Numbered from the stretch's first letter, positions 1-8,647 are shown. The stretch: 64,000 bases of DNA from CAYREX01 sp964423505 (GCA_964423505.1 CAYREX010000010.1:1-64000), one strand, 5' to 3'. Numbers and translations: made by a program. The notes: generated by a model not told the origin, from the sequence alone.

Positions 1-73
1 CGCAGCTCCCCCCTCTCCCCCCTCCCGCCGGGTGCAGCTCGCGGGCTTGATGCGAGATACCCAGAAGCTTCAG

Positions 74-85
74 GTCTTGCAAGAC
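74..85. repeat. Perfect 12-bp palindrome, possible operator
   Basis: The sequence GTCTTGCAAGAC is a perfect inverted repeat. It lies beyond the 3' end of the DUF2089 gene, next to a GC-rich hairpin. It could be a regulator site for a gene left of the window or part of the terminator tail. No function is demonstrated. Confidence 0.25.
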
Positions 86-91
86 AAGGAA

Positions 92-120
92 CCCGCCCGG
101 ACCCGACCGGCCCGGGCGGG
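92..120 (-). terminator. Probable intrinsic terminator after the DUF2089 gene
   Basis: CCCGCCCGG at 92-100 pairs with CCGGGCGGG at 112-120, a 9-bp GC stem with an 11-nt loop. Read on the minus strand, the stem is followed by a T-rich run (TCCTTGTCTTG, 80-90). It lies 23 bp past the stop of the leftmost operon, as expected for its terminator. Confidence 0.5.
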
Positions 121-142
121 CAGACGCGACGCGGCTTTCCGG

Positions 143-511
143 CTAGTCCCCCTGCTCCCCGGCGAGGAGCCGCTCGGCCCTCTCCACGTCTATGGTTCCC
201 TCACGGAGCATCCTGAGGACCTCGGAGGGCTCCATGGGCATCCTGTCCCCTCCCAGCTCCCTGAACATCCTGTCGATACGCTGGCGCACGGTGGGATAGG
301 AGACCCCGAGCTTCCTCTGGACCTCCTTCAGGTTTCCCCTGGCGTCCATGAAGAGGCGGAAGAGCTCCGCGCTCTCGCCCTCCAGGCTGCATACGGGGCA
401 GGTGTCGAACTCCCCGGTGACCTCGGTCCCGCAGCCGGCGCAGACCATGCGCACGACCACGAGACGGTCGCCGCAGGAGGGGCACCTGGGCGGCATCGAG
501 CTATCGGCCAT
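143..511 (-). CDS. DUF2089 family zinc-ribbon/HTH protein
   Basis: The 122-residue protein has two N-terminal CxxC pairs (CPSC at about 10-13 and CAGC at about 24-27) plus CPVC at about 38-41, forming a zinc ribbon. A helical part follows with the family pattern GNLKEVQRKLGVSYPTVRQR, which resembles a helix-turn-helix. This matches the DUF2089 family, normally about 110-130 residues, usually thought to be small DNA-binding regulators. The start lies 3 bp past the stop of the upstream DUF4097 gene, so the two are co-transcribed. A regulator of that envelope-type gene is a reasonable guess. Target and ligand are unknown. Confidence 0.85.
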   Translation of the reverse strand: MADSSMPPRCPSCGDRLVVVRMVCAGCGTEVTGEFDTCPVCSLEGESAELFRLFMDARGNLKEVQRKLGVSYPTVRQRIDRMFRELGGDRMPMEPSEVLRMLREGTIDVERAERLLAGEQGD

Positions 512-514
512 GGC

Positions 515-1456
515 TCACGTCCCCTCCGTCAGGTGGACGGAGACGTTCCCGCCCATCGCCTTGAGGCCCAGCCTGGGCCCCTCTCCTCCGCCGAGCTCGG
601 CCTCGACCCTGGCACGGCCGGGCCCGGATGACCTGGTCTCCGAGGAGAAGCTCGGGTCCAGGTCTATCGAGCCGCCGAAGGAGCTTGCCGATACCCTGGC
701 GCCGGAGTCGGCGGGCAGGCACAGGCTCATCGCTCCGCCCACGGTGGAGACCCTGGAGTCGGCCACCCATCCGGGGGAGAAGGTTATGCTGACGTCGCCG
801 CCGACCGACCTGAGCTCCTGCCTGCCGCTGACGCCCTCCATGCGGACGCCGCCGCCGACGCTCCTGACCTTCATGTCGCCGCGGAGGCCGACGGCGCGCA
901 GCCTGCCCCCGGCCAGCGTGGCCCTTACCTCCGTGACGGAGTCCGGCACAAGGAGGGCGAGGTCCTCCCCGCCCCACTCGAGGCGCACGATCCCGTCGCC
1001 AGCCAGGACCCTCACCTCGGGGGCGTCACCCTTCCTGCCGAGGAGCGGTTCCTCGGTCCTCTCGAGGAGGAGGTCTCCCCCCTTCCTGAAGCCGCCGGCG
1101 CCGTTACGGACCTCCAGCACCGTGCCCTTCTCGGGCTCGATGCCCTCCCCGGTCAGCTCCACCTCCTCCAGTAGCTCGTCCTCCTCATCTCCGTCCCCGA
1201 CGAAGACGGTACCGGAGACGCCGGTCACCGCCTCCGCCACGGCGCTCCTCACGGCAGGCCCTATGCTGGAGAGCGTCTCGGTGACGTTCTCCATCATGAC
1301 CTGCCTGTGCCGCCTGGCCCTTCCGGCCGGAGACTCCGTGGTGCGGCGCCTCTTCTCCCTCCCCCTCTCCACCGCCTCGAGGAGCCTGGCCCCCTCCTCG
1401 GCGGTAACGTCGCCCGAGGCGACCATCTCCAGGATCTCGCGCTGCTCGCTGCTCAT
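515..1456 (-). CDS. SHOCT-like/DUF4097 beta-strand repeat protein
   Basis: Residues of about 4-30 (QREILEMVASGDVTAEEGARL) form the short SHOCT-like helix hairpin found at the N-terminus of YvlB/LiaX-type proteins. The rest is beta-rich with recurring patterns such as VRSVGGGVRMEGVSG and STVGGAMSL, typical of the DUF4097 adhesin-like beta-helix. There is no signal peptide or membrane segment. I chose the second ATG (1456). AAGGGAG sits 5 nt before it, while the first ATG (1471) would be almost leaderless from the promoter at 1483-1511. The family is often tied to cell-envelope stress, but the role here is unknown. It forms an operon with DUF2089. Confidence 0.75.
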   Translation of the reverse strand: MSSEQREILEMVASGDVTAEEGARLLEAVERGREKRRRTTESPAGRARRHRQVMMENVTETLSSIGPAVRSAVAEAVTGVSGTVFVGDGDEEDELLEEVELTGEGIEPEKGTVLEVRNGAGGFRKGGDLLLERTEEPLLGRKGDAPEVRVLAGDGIVRLEWGGEDLALLVPDSVTEVRATLAGGRLRAVGLRGDMKVRSVGGGVRMEGVSGRQELRSVGGDVSITFSPGWVADSRVSTVGGAMSLCLPADSGARVSASSFGGSIDLDPSFSSETRSSGPGRARVEAELGGGEGPRLGLKAMGGNVSVHLTEGT

Positions 1457-1482
1457 GCTCACTCCCTTCATGTTGACACCAA

Positions 1483-1511
1483 TGTATAAAGGGAGATTGA
1501 TAATTTGTCAA
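1483..1511 (-). promoter_or_regulatory. Near-consensus sigma-70 promoter for the DUF4097-DUF2089 operon
   Basis: On the minus strand TTGACA (1511-1506) is followed by exactly 17 nt and TATACA (1488-1483). Transcription would begin near 1476, giving a leader of about 20 nt to the ATG at 1456. The -35 box contains the TGA stop codon of the upstream ygiQ gene. Confidence 0.8.
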
Positions 1512-3217
1512 GTTCCATTTCTATTTTTGTGCCTGCGTCCGGGCGGTCTTCCCAGCACTGCCTCCACCTGCCGCCTCTTGCGGGAGGGCCTGCGGACGAC
1601 GTCCAGCTCCCCTCCCCCCGGGTCCAGCCCGGTCAGATACATGGCCGTGGCGACGGTCATCGGGGTGGGAAGGAAGACCTGCACCTTGGAGGGCCTGACG
1701 CGGAGCGACCGGAGCCTGGCGGCGGTCTCCCTCATCTCCCCCGGGCCGCAGCCGGGGAAGGCGGCGATTATGTAGGGGGAGTGCGGCATCCCCGAGAGCT
1801 CTGCAAAGAGGCGGGCGAAACGCTCCCATACCTCTGGAGGCGGCTTTCGCATCAGTCGGCATACCTCCGGGGAGAGGCTCTCCGGAGCGGTCTTGAGGTA
1901 GCCCGGCGTATGCCTGTCGGCGAGCTGCCGCATGAACTCGCCGTCCGAGACGGCCAGGTCGTGCCTTATCCCGCTGGAGACGAAGACGTGCCGGACGCCC
2001 TCCTGGTCCTCGGCGTCACGGAGCAGTCGCATGTACGGTCCATGGTCGGTCCGGAAGCGGGGACATGGCTCCGGGTGAAGGCAGGAGGGCCGCCTGCATC
2101 TCCCCTCCGCCCCGGGGTCGGAGCAGCCCAGGCCGTACATGTCTGCGGTGGGGCCGCCCACGTCGGTGATGGTGCCGCCGAACCCGGACGATCCCGCTAT
2201 CGTCCTTATCTCCGCCAGCACCGAGGCCCTGCTGCGGCTGGTGACGTGCCTCCCCTGGTGCAGCCCCAGGCCGCAGAAGCTGCAGCCTCCGGCGCAGCCG
2301 CGGAGAGCCGTGACGGAGTCCCTTATCATGTCGAAGGCGGGTACACGGTCCCCGCAGGAGGGATGGGGGCTCCTGACGAAGGGGAGCTCGTAGAGCCTGT
2401 CCATCTCCCCGGTGGAGAGAGGGGGCTGAGGCGGGTGGACCACGAGGGTCCTGGTGTCGCTACTCTGGACCAGCGTCACGTCGGAGAAGGGCAGGGAGGC
2501 CCTCTCCGCCTCCAGGGTCATCCTCATGAAGGCCCGTCCGTCGGACGCCGCCTCCTCGTGGGATGGCAGCTCGAGATGGCGCTCCGGGAGCAGGGCCTCC
2601 ATCCGCTCGCTGCCGCCGTACGTGGCGGTCCCCCGGATACCTTCGAGGCCCCGACCTTCCTCCAGGGCCCGCGCTATCTCGGATACCGCCCTCTCGCCCA
2701 TCCCGTAAACGAGGATGTCCGCCTTGGTGTCGAGCAGTATGGAGCGCCTCACGCGACCGCTCCAGAAGTCGTAGTGGCTGATCCTCCTGAGGCTCGCCTC
2801 GATGCCACCTATGACCACCGGCACTCCGCCCATCACCCGCTTCACGGCGTTGACGTAGCGGAGGAGCGCCCTGTCCGGCCTCCTGCCGGGTCTTCCCCCG
2901 GGGGTGTAGGCATCCTCGGAGCGGAGCCTGCCGAGAGAAGTGTAGTGGGCCACCATGGAGTCCATCGCACCGGAGGTAACGCCGACGAAGAGCCTGGGCC
3001 TGCCGAGAGCGAGCAGCTCCTCCGGCCTGGAGAGGTCCGGCTGTGCGATGATGCCGACCCTGTACCCGAGGCTCTCCAGGTGCCTCCCGACGAGAGCGGC
3101 GCCGAAGGAGGGGTGGTCGACGTAGGCGTCACCGGTCACCAGCACGACATCGCAGGCGTCCCAGCCGCGTCGCCTCATCTCCTCGCCGCCGACCGGCAGG
3201 AAGTCCCTTCGGCTCAT
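1508..3217 (-). CDS. YgiQ family radical SAM protein
   Basis: This 569-residue protein matches the YgiQ (UPF0313) family. It has an N-terminal cobalamin-binding-like region with the family motif MDSMVAHYTS, then IGGIEASLRRISHYDFW. The radical SAM cluster is CAGGCSFC, Cys308, Cys312 and Cys315 in the CxxxCxxC pattern. A C-terminal segment includes YLKTAPEH-like (here YLKTAPES) and YIIAAFPGC. E. coli YgiQ is longer, but proteins of about 570-650 residues are common. The reaction of the family is not established. The ATG is preceded by GGAGGAGAG. The gene stands alone, and its stop overlaps the promoter of the next operon. Confidence 0.9.
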   Translation of the reverse strand: MSRRDFLPVGGEEMRRRGWDACDVVLVTGDAYVDHPSFGAALVGRHLESLGYRVGIIAQPDLSRPEELLALGRPRLFVGVTSGAMDSMVAHYTSLGRLRSEDAYTPGGRPGRRPDRALLRYVNAVKRVMGGVPVVIGGIEASLRRISHYDFWSGRVRRSILLDTKADILVYGMGERAVSEIARALEEGRGLEGIRGTATYGGSERMEALLPERHLELPSHEEAASDGRAFMRMTLEAERASLPFSDVTLVQSSDTRTLVVHPPQPPLSTGEMDRLYELPFVRSPHPSCGDRVPAFDMIRDSVTALRGCAGGCSFCGLGLHQGRHVTSRSRASVLAEIRTIAGSSGFGGTITDVGGPTADMYGLGCSDPGAEGRCRRPSCLHPEPCPRFRTDHGPYMRLLRDAEDQEGVRHVFVSSGIRHDLAVSDGEFMRQLADRHTPGYLKTAPESLSPEVCRLMRKPPPEVWERFARLFAELSGMPHSPYIIAAFPGCGPGEMRETAARLRSLRVRPSKVQVFLPTPMTVATAMYLTGLDPGGGELDVVRRPSRKRRQVEAVLGRPPGRRHKNRNGT

Positions 3218-3334
3218 CCGGTCTCTCCTCCCTCCGATGCAGGAACGCTACGGGCGGGTCGGCGACTTGACAAGCGCTGCCGGACCGGGGACAACAGTAG
3301 TGTACGCATGTTCACGGCGCAGAAGGGAGTGATC

Positions 3335-3775
3335 ATGAGCAGGGAAAAGGCAACGGTTTTCTCGGAGCGCCTCCCGGGCGGACGGACCAGCTACTTCGTA
3401 GACGTCAGGCAGGCGGTCAACGGGCGGTTCTACCTCACCCTGACCGAGTCCCGGAGGAACGGAGAGAGCGGGTTCGACCAGAGCAGGGTGTTCGTCTTCG
3501 AGGAGGCCGCACCCGAGCTGGAGCGCCTGCTGGGCAGGGCCATGGGTCACATGGGCCGGGCCGTCTCGGAGAGGGGGCCGCTTCCGGAGCCGGACGTAGG
3601 CCCCAAGACCGGCTCCAGGTGGACCGAGGAAGAGGAGGAGGCCCTCAGGAGCGGCTTCCTGGCCGGCAAGCCCACCGCCGACCTCGCCTCGGAGCTGGGC
3701 CGCAGCCGCAGGGCTCTGGAGATGAGGCTGGAGAAGCTGGGCCTTGCCACCGCCGGAGAAGACAGGGCCGGGTGA
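3335..3775 (+). CDS. PUR-alpha-like (DUF3276) protein with C-terminal Myb/SANT-like domain
   Basis: The 146-residue protein starts at the ATG with GAAGGGAG 5 nt upstream. Residues of about 5-70 (TSYFVDVRQAVNGRFYLTLTE, then SRVFVFEEAAPEL) fit the DUF3276/PUR-alpha-like fold known from Bacteroidetes and spirochaetes, which binds single-stranded nucleic acid. Residues of about 100-140 (SRWTEEEEEALRSGFLAGK, then LASELGRSRRALEMRL) look like a Myb/SANT helix-turn-helix. Known DUF3276 proteins usually end after the PUR repeat, so the tail is unusual. It is probably a nucleic-acid-binding regulator. It lies divergent from ygiQ across 117 bp, with a TTGACA at 3267 but no good -10. Confidence 0.7.
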   Translation: MSREKATVFSERLPGGRTSYFVDVRQAVNGRFYLTLTESRRNGESGFDQSRVFVFEEAAPELERLLGRAMGHMGRAVSERGPLPEPDVGPKTGSRWTEEEEEALRSGFLAGKPTADLASELGRSRRALEMRLEKLGLATAGEDRAG

Positions 3776-3787
3776 CCCTCCGGAGGG

Positions 3788-4231
3788 TCACCTGCCTGAG
3801 TCGCACCTGGAGGTCAGCTCCGAGACCCACCTGTCCACGTCGGGCACCTGCCAGGCGGCCGCGTCCTCCCCCCCCTCCTCCTTCCGGAAGCCGACCTCCA
3901 GAAGCCTTACGCCCCTGCTCTTCCCCAGGAAGCTCTTCGGGGTGGACACCCGACTGACCCAGCGCAGCGGCACCCTGACCTCCCTGGACGGGGCGAGCAT
4001 CCTGAAGTAGAGCTCCGACTCCGTCAGGATAAGCACCCCGTTTCCCCTTGCCTGGCGCATCCCCCGGGAGGAGATGCCGAAGAAGTTGGCCATGGGCGCC
4101 GTCATCACCCTGACGTGCTCAGGGTGGGTGCTCTCCACCTCCGACATAGCCCGGGCCAGGAGCCTCCGCACGATCAGCACCGGGACGGCTACGGCGACAA
4201 CAACTATCAGGACCAGCAGAACAATCGGCAC
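3788..4231 (-). CDS. Small membrane-anchored protein with PH/GRAM-like domain
   Basis: I start at a GTG that has a perfect AAGGAGG six nt upstream (4238-4244). An upstream in-frame GTG at 4312 has no ribosome site. The 147-residue product begins with one strong membrane helix (IVLLVLIVVVAVAVPVLIV). A soluble beta-rich domain follows, with a pattern such as NGVLILTESELYFRMLAPSR that resembles bacterial PH/GRAM-like domains. The function is unknown. It is convergent with the PUR-alpha-like gene (12-bp gap) and divergent from the TauE/SafE permease. Confidence 0.6.
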   Translation of the reverse strand: MPIVLLVLIVVVAVAVPVLIVRRLLARAMSEVESTHPEHVRVMTAPMANFFGISSRGMRQARGNGVLILTESELYFRMLAPSREVRVPLRWVSRVSTPKSFLGKSRGVRLLEVGFRKEEGGEDAAAWQVPDVDRWVSELTSRCDSGR

Positions 4232-4366
4232 GAGCGTCCTCCTTCCACTCACGGCGGAGCGCCCGGTACGGGCGGTGCCGGACGGCTCCGAGCCGGAGCC
4301 ACTCCACGCCACAACCGAATATGTAACATGTTAGCCCGGCGCGGGTCCGACCGCGCTGGAGGTACC

Positions 4367-5113
4367 ATGGACCTGGGGAGGATGGCCCTGCTCTGCCTGG
4401 CCGGGGTGGGTGCGGGCTTCGTCAACGTGAACGCGGGTGGGGGTTCTTTCCTCACCATACCGCTTCTGATGGTCCTCGGCGGCATGACCGCGGTCGAAGC
4501 GAACGGGACCAACCGGATAGCCGTGCTGGTCCTGAACCTGATGGCCATATGGCGGTTCAGGAGGAAGGGCTTCAGGGACCTGCGCCAGGGAATGGGGCTG
4601 GCCCTCTCGGCGATAGCCGGTTCCATCCTCGGCTCACACCTCGCCCAGGACATAGGAGAGCCCACGTTCAGGGTGGTCTTCGCCATCCTGATGCTGCTGG
4701 GCCTTGTGGTGGTGCTCAGGAAGCCGCCGGCGAGCGACGCATGCAGCGAGCATCTCAGGCATCCGGTCCTCCAGGTGCCTCTCTTCTTCCTCGTGGGCCT
4801 CTACGGGGGTTTCGTGCAGGCCGGCACCGGCTTCCTCATCATCTTCGCCCTCTCGATGGTGGGAGGGCTCTCGCTGGTCAGGACCAACAGCCTCAAGGTC
4901 GTCATCATAGCCGCATACCTGGTCCCATCGCTGGCGGTCTTCCTTCTGAACGGGAACGTCCGGTGGGGGCCGGGCGTCGCCCTCACCGCAGGGAGCGCGC
5001 TCGGCGGCTGGCTCGGGGCGGGTTTCGCGGTCAAGCGGGGAGACCGCTGGATACGCCTCGTGCTGCTGGTGGCGATGCTCGCCCTGGCGGGCAAGATGGC
5101 CGGCCTGTACTGA
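4367..5113 (+). CDS. TSUP family (TauE/SafE) permease
   Basis: The 248-residue protein has about eight hydrophobic helices in two repeats and the family features GFVNVNAGGGSFLTIPLL near the N-terminus and GGFVQAGTGFLIIFAL in the second half. TSUP proteins export or import small anions, often sulfite, sulfoacetate or other organosulfur compounds. The substrate here is not shown by the neighbours. The start is the ATG with TGGAGG four nt upstream. In-frame codons further upstream lack a ribosome site. The protein sits in the cytoplasmic membrane. Confidence 0.85.
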   Translation: MDLGRMALLCLAGVGAGFVNVNAGGGSFLTIPLLMVLGGMTAVEANGTNRIAVLVLNLMAIWRFRRKGFRDLRQGMGLALSAIAGSILGSHLAQDIGEPTFRVVFAILMLLGLVVVLRKPPASDACSEHLRHPVLQVPLFFLVGLYGGFVQAGTGFLIIFALSMVGGLSLVRTNSLKVVIIAAYLVPSLAVFLLNGNVRWGPGVALTAGSALGGWLGAGFAVKRGDRWIRLVLLVAMLALAGKMAGLY

Positions 5114-5147
5114 CCGGCGGCGGTACTCGTTTCACCCTGCTTCCAGC

Positions 5148-5153
5148 TATAAT
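5148..5153 (+). promoter_or_regulatory. Perfect -10 box (TATAAT) before asnB
   Basis: TATAAT ends 27 nt before the asnB ATG. The corresponding -35 region (about 5124-5130, TACTCGT) is poor, so the promoter may need an activator or be weak. Leader length would be about 21 nt. Confidence 0.55.
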
Positions 5154-5180
5154 ACAGCTCCACCGAGGGGGGAGGCTCGC

Positions 5181-7112
5181 ATGTGCGGGATAGCAGGCGT
5201 AGTCAGCCTCGGCTCACCGCTGGAGGAGACGGACCTCCGCACCGGAGGCCGGATGACCGACATGCTGCGTCACCGCGGCCCGGACGACCGGGGGGAGCTG
5301 CACGACCGTCATCTGTACATGGGCAACACCAGGCTGAGCATCATCGACCTCTCCGAGAACGCCCACATTCCCATGCGGAGCGGAGACGGCTCGGTCTGGC
5401 TGGCCTACAACGGCGAGATAACCAACTTCCGCGACCTGGAGAGGGAGTTCTCCCTCAGGGAGAGGTACCGCTTCGTGTCCACCTCCGACACCGAGACGCT
5501 TCTTCATCTCTACGAGGACATGGGGATGGAGTGCCTGGCCCACCTCTCCGGCATGTTCGCCTTCTGCCTCTACGACAGGCGGAGGGGGAAGGCCTACATC
5601 GTCCGTGACTTCTACGGCACGAGGCCCCTCTTCTGGATGGTCAGGGGCGACAGGCTCTACTTCGCCTCCGAGATAAAGGCTTTCATGCAGGTCCCCGACC
5701 TCTCTCCCCGGGTGGACCGCGAGGCCATCTTCCACTACTTCACCCTGGCCTACGTACCGCACACCATGACCCCGCTGGAGGGGGTGCACGAGCTCTACGG
5801 CGGCTCCCTGATCGAGATAGACCTCTCCGGGGACCGTCCGGAGTACGCCCTCCGCGACTACCACACCACGAGGTTCTCTCCCGACGACTCCATGACCGAG
5901 GAGGAGGCTGACGAGCTCTTCTACCGGGCCATACTCGACTCGGTGGACCGCAACCTGATATCCGACGCACCGGTGGGCCTTACGCTCTCCGGCGGCCTGG
6001 ACAGCAGCTCCGTCCTGGGGCTCGCGCGGAAGCTGGGCAGGAGCTCCGAGCTCCACACGTTCTCGCTCCGCATCAACGAGAGCAGCTTCGACGAGTCCTA
6101 CTACCAGAGGGTCATGGCCGAGTACGCCGGCTCGATACACCACGAGATACCGGTGAACCCGGAGGACGTCCACGACAACATCATCCGGTACATGGCCTAC
6201 ATGGACGAGCCCATAGGCGACGGCTCGGCGATTCCCTTCTACCTCCTGGCCCGGCAGGCCAGGAAGCACGTCAAGGTGCTCCTCTCCGGGGAGGGCGGGG
6301 ACGAGATATCCAACGCCTACGAGACACACATGGCCTTCCACGTTGCGAGGATGTACCGGAAGGTCGTCCCCGGCCGGGCAAGGAGGATGCTGTACGCCCT
6401 GGCCAGGACCCTCCCGGTCTCGTACGACAAGCTGAGCTTCGACTTCCTCGCCAGGCGCTTCACCAAGGGGGCCAGCCTGCCGCCCCCCGAGGCCCACATG
6501 TACTACAGGCACGTGCTCACCCGCCGGGAGAAGCTCGGGCTCATGCCCGGCTGCGGCGACATCGGCCCCACCACCAGGTTCTTCAGGGAGCTCTGGGACT
6601 CGCTGGACTACGAGGACGGTCTGGACAGACTGGCCCAGATAGACATGACCCACTTCTTCATAGGCGACCTGATGATGAAGAACGACAGGATGATGATGGC
6701 CAACTCGGTGGAGGCAAGGTTCCCGTTCATGGACAGGATAGCCGTCGAGGCCTTCTCGTCCATACCGGCCAGGTACAAGATACGGCACCTGACCCGTCGC
6801 TACATAGAGAAGAAGTCCATGAGGAGGGTGCTGCCGCCGGAGGTGCGAAAGCGCCAGAACTTCGGCATAGAGCTGCCCTACTCGCACTGGTTCGCAAGCG
6901 AACTCCGGGACCTCGGCGCCACCTACTTCAGCAGGGACGTCCTCGGCAGGAGCGGCCTCCTCGACCCGGACTACGTCCGAACGCTCTGGTCGGAGCACAT
7001 GGGCCTCAGGCGGGACCACGGACGCACGCTATGGTGCATCCTGAACTTCCTGATATGGTTCGACCTGTTCGTCTACAGGGGAGACTTCGCGGACTACCTG
7101 GCGGAGGCCTGA
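5181..7112 (+). CDS. asnB: Asparagine synthetase (glutamine-hydrolysing)
   Basis: The 643-residue enzyme makes asparagine from aspartate, glutamine and ATP. Cys2 (MCGIAG) is the glutaminase nucleophile, and the N-terminal Ntn domain also shows RHRGPDD and YNGEI. The synthetase domain has the pyrophosphate loop SGGLDSSS (about 269-276) and SGEGGDE (about 371-377). The length is normal for the family. GGGGGGAGG lies 7-8 nt before the start. The last 19 bp overlap the convergent membrane-protein gene. In some lineages such proteins amidate envelope polymers rather than feeding asparagine pools, and that cannot be told here. Confidence 0.95.
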   Translation: MCGIAGVVSLGSPLEETDLRTGGRMTDMLRHRGPDDRGELHDRHLYMGNTRLSIIDLSENAHIPMRSGDGSVWLAYNGEITNFRDLEREFSLRERYRFVSTSDTETLLHLYEDMGMECLAHLSGMFAFCLYDRRRGKAYIVRDFYGTRPLFWMVRGDRLYFASEIKAFMQVPDLSPRVDREAIFHYFTLAYVPHTMTPLEGVHELYGGSLIEIDLSGDRPEYALRDYHTTRFSPDDSMTEEEADELFYRAILDSVDRNLISDAPVGLTLSGGLDSSSVLGLARKLGRSSELHTFSLRINESSFDESYYQRVMAEYAGSIHHEIPVNPEDVHDNIIRYMAYMDEPIGDGSAIPFYLLARQARKHVKVLLSGEGGDEISNAYETHMAFHVARMYRKVVPGRARRMLYALARTLPVSYDKLSFDFLARRFTKGASLPPPEAHMYYRHVLTRREKLGLMPGCGDIGPTTRFFRELWDSLDYEDGLDRLAQIDMTHFFIGDLMMKNDRMMMANSVEARFPFMDRIAVEAFSSIPARYKIRHLTRRYIEKKSMRRVLPPEVRKRQNFGIELPYSHWFASELRDLGATYFSRDVLGRSGLLDPDYVRTLWSEHMGLRRDHGRTLWCILNFLIWFDLFVYRGDFADYLAEA

Positions 7113-8107
7113 CCCCCGCGACCGGCCTCGGCCTCCCTCTCGGAGGCCATTTTGCGGAGACCGGCCAGCCCCAGCCCCATGGTGTATACCGCGACGAAGC
7201 TCAGCGCCAGCGAGAACAGGTTCATGAAGCCGTGGTCCAGGACGCCTATGCTGAACGCCATGCTCCGCTCCACCCCGAAGGCCCCGAGCAGGACCACCAT
7301 GGCCCCCTCGTAGAGCCCAAGACCGTTCGGGGTTAGCGGTATGACCTTCATCAGGTTCGACAGGAGCAGCACGAAAGCGGTCTCCGGGAAGCCGAGCCTC
7401 ACACCGAAGGCCTGCAGGAAGACGAAGAGGGTGAGGATGTCGAAGACCCAGACCAGAAGCGACTGCCCCAGAACGCCGGCCAGGACCAGCGGCCTGGCCG
7501 TGAGCATCGAGGAGAGCTCCATGACGCTCGGACGGAACCTGGCGAGAGGTCCCCTGAGCAGCCGGGACATCCGCTCCGGGTAGAGCAGGAAGAAGGTGCC
7601 GGAGGCGACTATCAGGGCCAGCAGCCCGGACATGACCATGAGCAACGACCCGTACCGGGACGAGGTCGAGGCGGAGACGAAGACCAGGCTTGCCAGGGTC
7701 ATCAGCATCACCGCGACCAGGTCCGACACCCTTACGAGGAACGCGGCGAAGACCGCCCTGCCGGTCCCCAGGTAACCCCTGCGCCTCACGTAGACGACCT
7801 TGACCGCATCGCCGAGCTTCGCCGGTATCACGTGGTTGGCAAGGTCGCTCATCAGCTCCATTCCCGTGGACTCGAGGAAGCCGGCCCGGGCTCCCATTAT
7901 GGCCAGAACGGCCTTCTGCCTCAGACCCCGGAAGACCCAGGAGATGCCGTAGACGACGCAGAGAGGCAGGAGAATGAGGGGGCTCAGCGTGGCGATGTCC
8001 CCGAGTACTTCCGGCAGGCCCGCATGCCAGCCTATGGCGACTACCATCCCCAGGCCGAGCAGGAGGGAGAGCAGGTGGAGGAGCCTCCTGCGGCCCCGGC
8101 GGCGCAT
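7094..8107 (-). CDS. Lysylphosphatidylglycerol synthase TM-region / AglD-like membrane protein (UPF0104)
   Basis: The 337-residue protein is a polytopic membrane protein with about eight helices and the UPF0104 features AKLGDAVKVVYVRR (about 96-109) and LTPNGLGLYEGAMV (about 256-270). The LPG-synthase C-terminal catalytic domain is absent, so it is not MprF. Stand-alone members are proposed flippases or accessory proteins for polyprenyl-linked sugars. Its ATG overlaps the upstream stop by 1 nt (TGATG), making it the last gene of a three-gene operon led by the hybrid kinase. Its 3' end overlaps asnB by 19 bp. Confidence 0.8.
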   Translation of the reverse strand: MRRRGRRRLLHLLSLLLGLGMVVAIGWHAGLPEVLGDIATLSPLILLPLCVVYGISWVFRGLRQKAVLAIMGARAGFLESTGMELMSDLANHVIPAKLGDAVKVVYVRRRGYLGTGRAVFAAFLVRVSDLVAVMLMTLASLVFVSASTSSRYGSLLMVMSGLLALIVASGTFFLLYPERMSRLLRGPLARFRPSVMELSSMLTARPLVLAGVLGQSLLVWVFDILTLFVFLQAFGVRLGFPETAFVLLLSNLMKVIPLTPNGLGLYEGAMVVLLGAFGVERSMAFSIGVLDHGFMNLFSLALSFVAVYTMGLGLAGLRKMASEREAEAGRGGQASAR

Positions 8108-8640
8108 CAGGCCTCTCCCGCTCCGCCGGACCGTTCCAGCTCGCCGGCGTCCTCTGCGTGTCCGTGCACTGACCTCAGCCTCGCGTACTCGGACGCGAGC
8201 AGCTCTCGCTCCCGCTGTCCGCGCACCCGATCCAGCCCGTCGTGAAGCGCTTTCCTGGCTGCATCGGCGTCCTGGACGACCCGCAGGGCAATGTCCATCC
8301 TCATCAGGTAGGGCTCCACGCTCCGCGGGTGGCTCTCCGATATCTCGATCAGCATCCGGAGCGCCTCTTCGCCCCGGCCCCTCATGACGAGCGCCTCCAC
8401 CTGGCTCAGCATCATCCCGGGTCCCTCCCGCTTCCGCCCCGGCGCGTAAATGCTCCCGGCACTTGCCGAGAGAAGGGTGGAGACCGGCTCGGACATTATC
8501 ACGCCCACCAGCACTACCAGGCTCATGCCCATGAGCATGAACTGCAGCTGGAAGGTCCCGACGAGATGCATGCCGAGAACGGCCAGCGGGACCGAGATCA
8601 GCGTCCTGACCAGGAGGCTCCGGGCGGTCTCCCTCTCCAT
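8107..8640 (-). CDS. Hypothetical membrane protein with TPR-like helical tail
   Basis: The 177-residue protein has two membrane helices in the first 55 residues (TLISVPLAVLGMHLVGTFQL and FMLMGMSLVVLVGVIM). A cytoplasmic helical part with TPR-like spacing follows (EALVMRGRGEEALRMLIEISESHPRS). I do not recognise a family. It lies 7 bp downstream of the hybrid kinase and overlaps the flippase-like gene by 1 nt, so the three are translated together. It could be an adaptor in that membrane system, which is inference only. Confidence 0.6.
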   Translation of the reverse strand: MERETARSLLVRTLISVPLAVLGMHLVGTFQLQFMLMGMSLVVLVGVIMSEPVSTLLSASAGSIYAPGRKREGPGMMLSQVEALVMRGRGEEALRMLIEISESHPRSVEPYLMRMDIALRVVQDADAARKALHDGLDRVRGQRERELLASEYARLRSVHGHAEDAGELERSGGAGEA

Positions 8641-8647
8641 CCCGGGA

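Noticed and set aside
3267..3272. TTGACA upstream of the PUR-alpha-like gene as a promoter
   Set aside because: No acceptable -10 lies at 16-18 nt, so only the -35 half is present.
1505..3334. In-frame extension of the PUR-alpha-like gene to a 756-residue protein
   Set aside because: The extension is antisense to ygiQ and low in information. The ATG at 3335 has an ideal ribosome site and begins the conserved domain.
7094..8107. MprF lysyl-phosphatidylglycerol synthase
   Set aside because: Only the membrane region is present and the C-terminal aminoacyl-transferase domain is missing.
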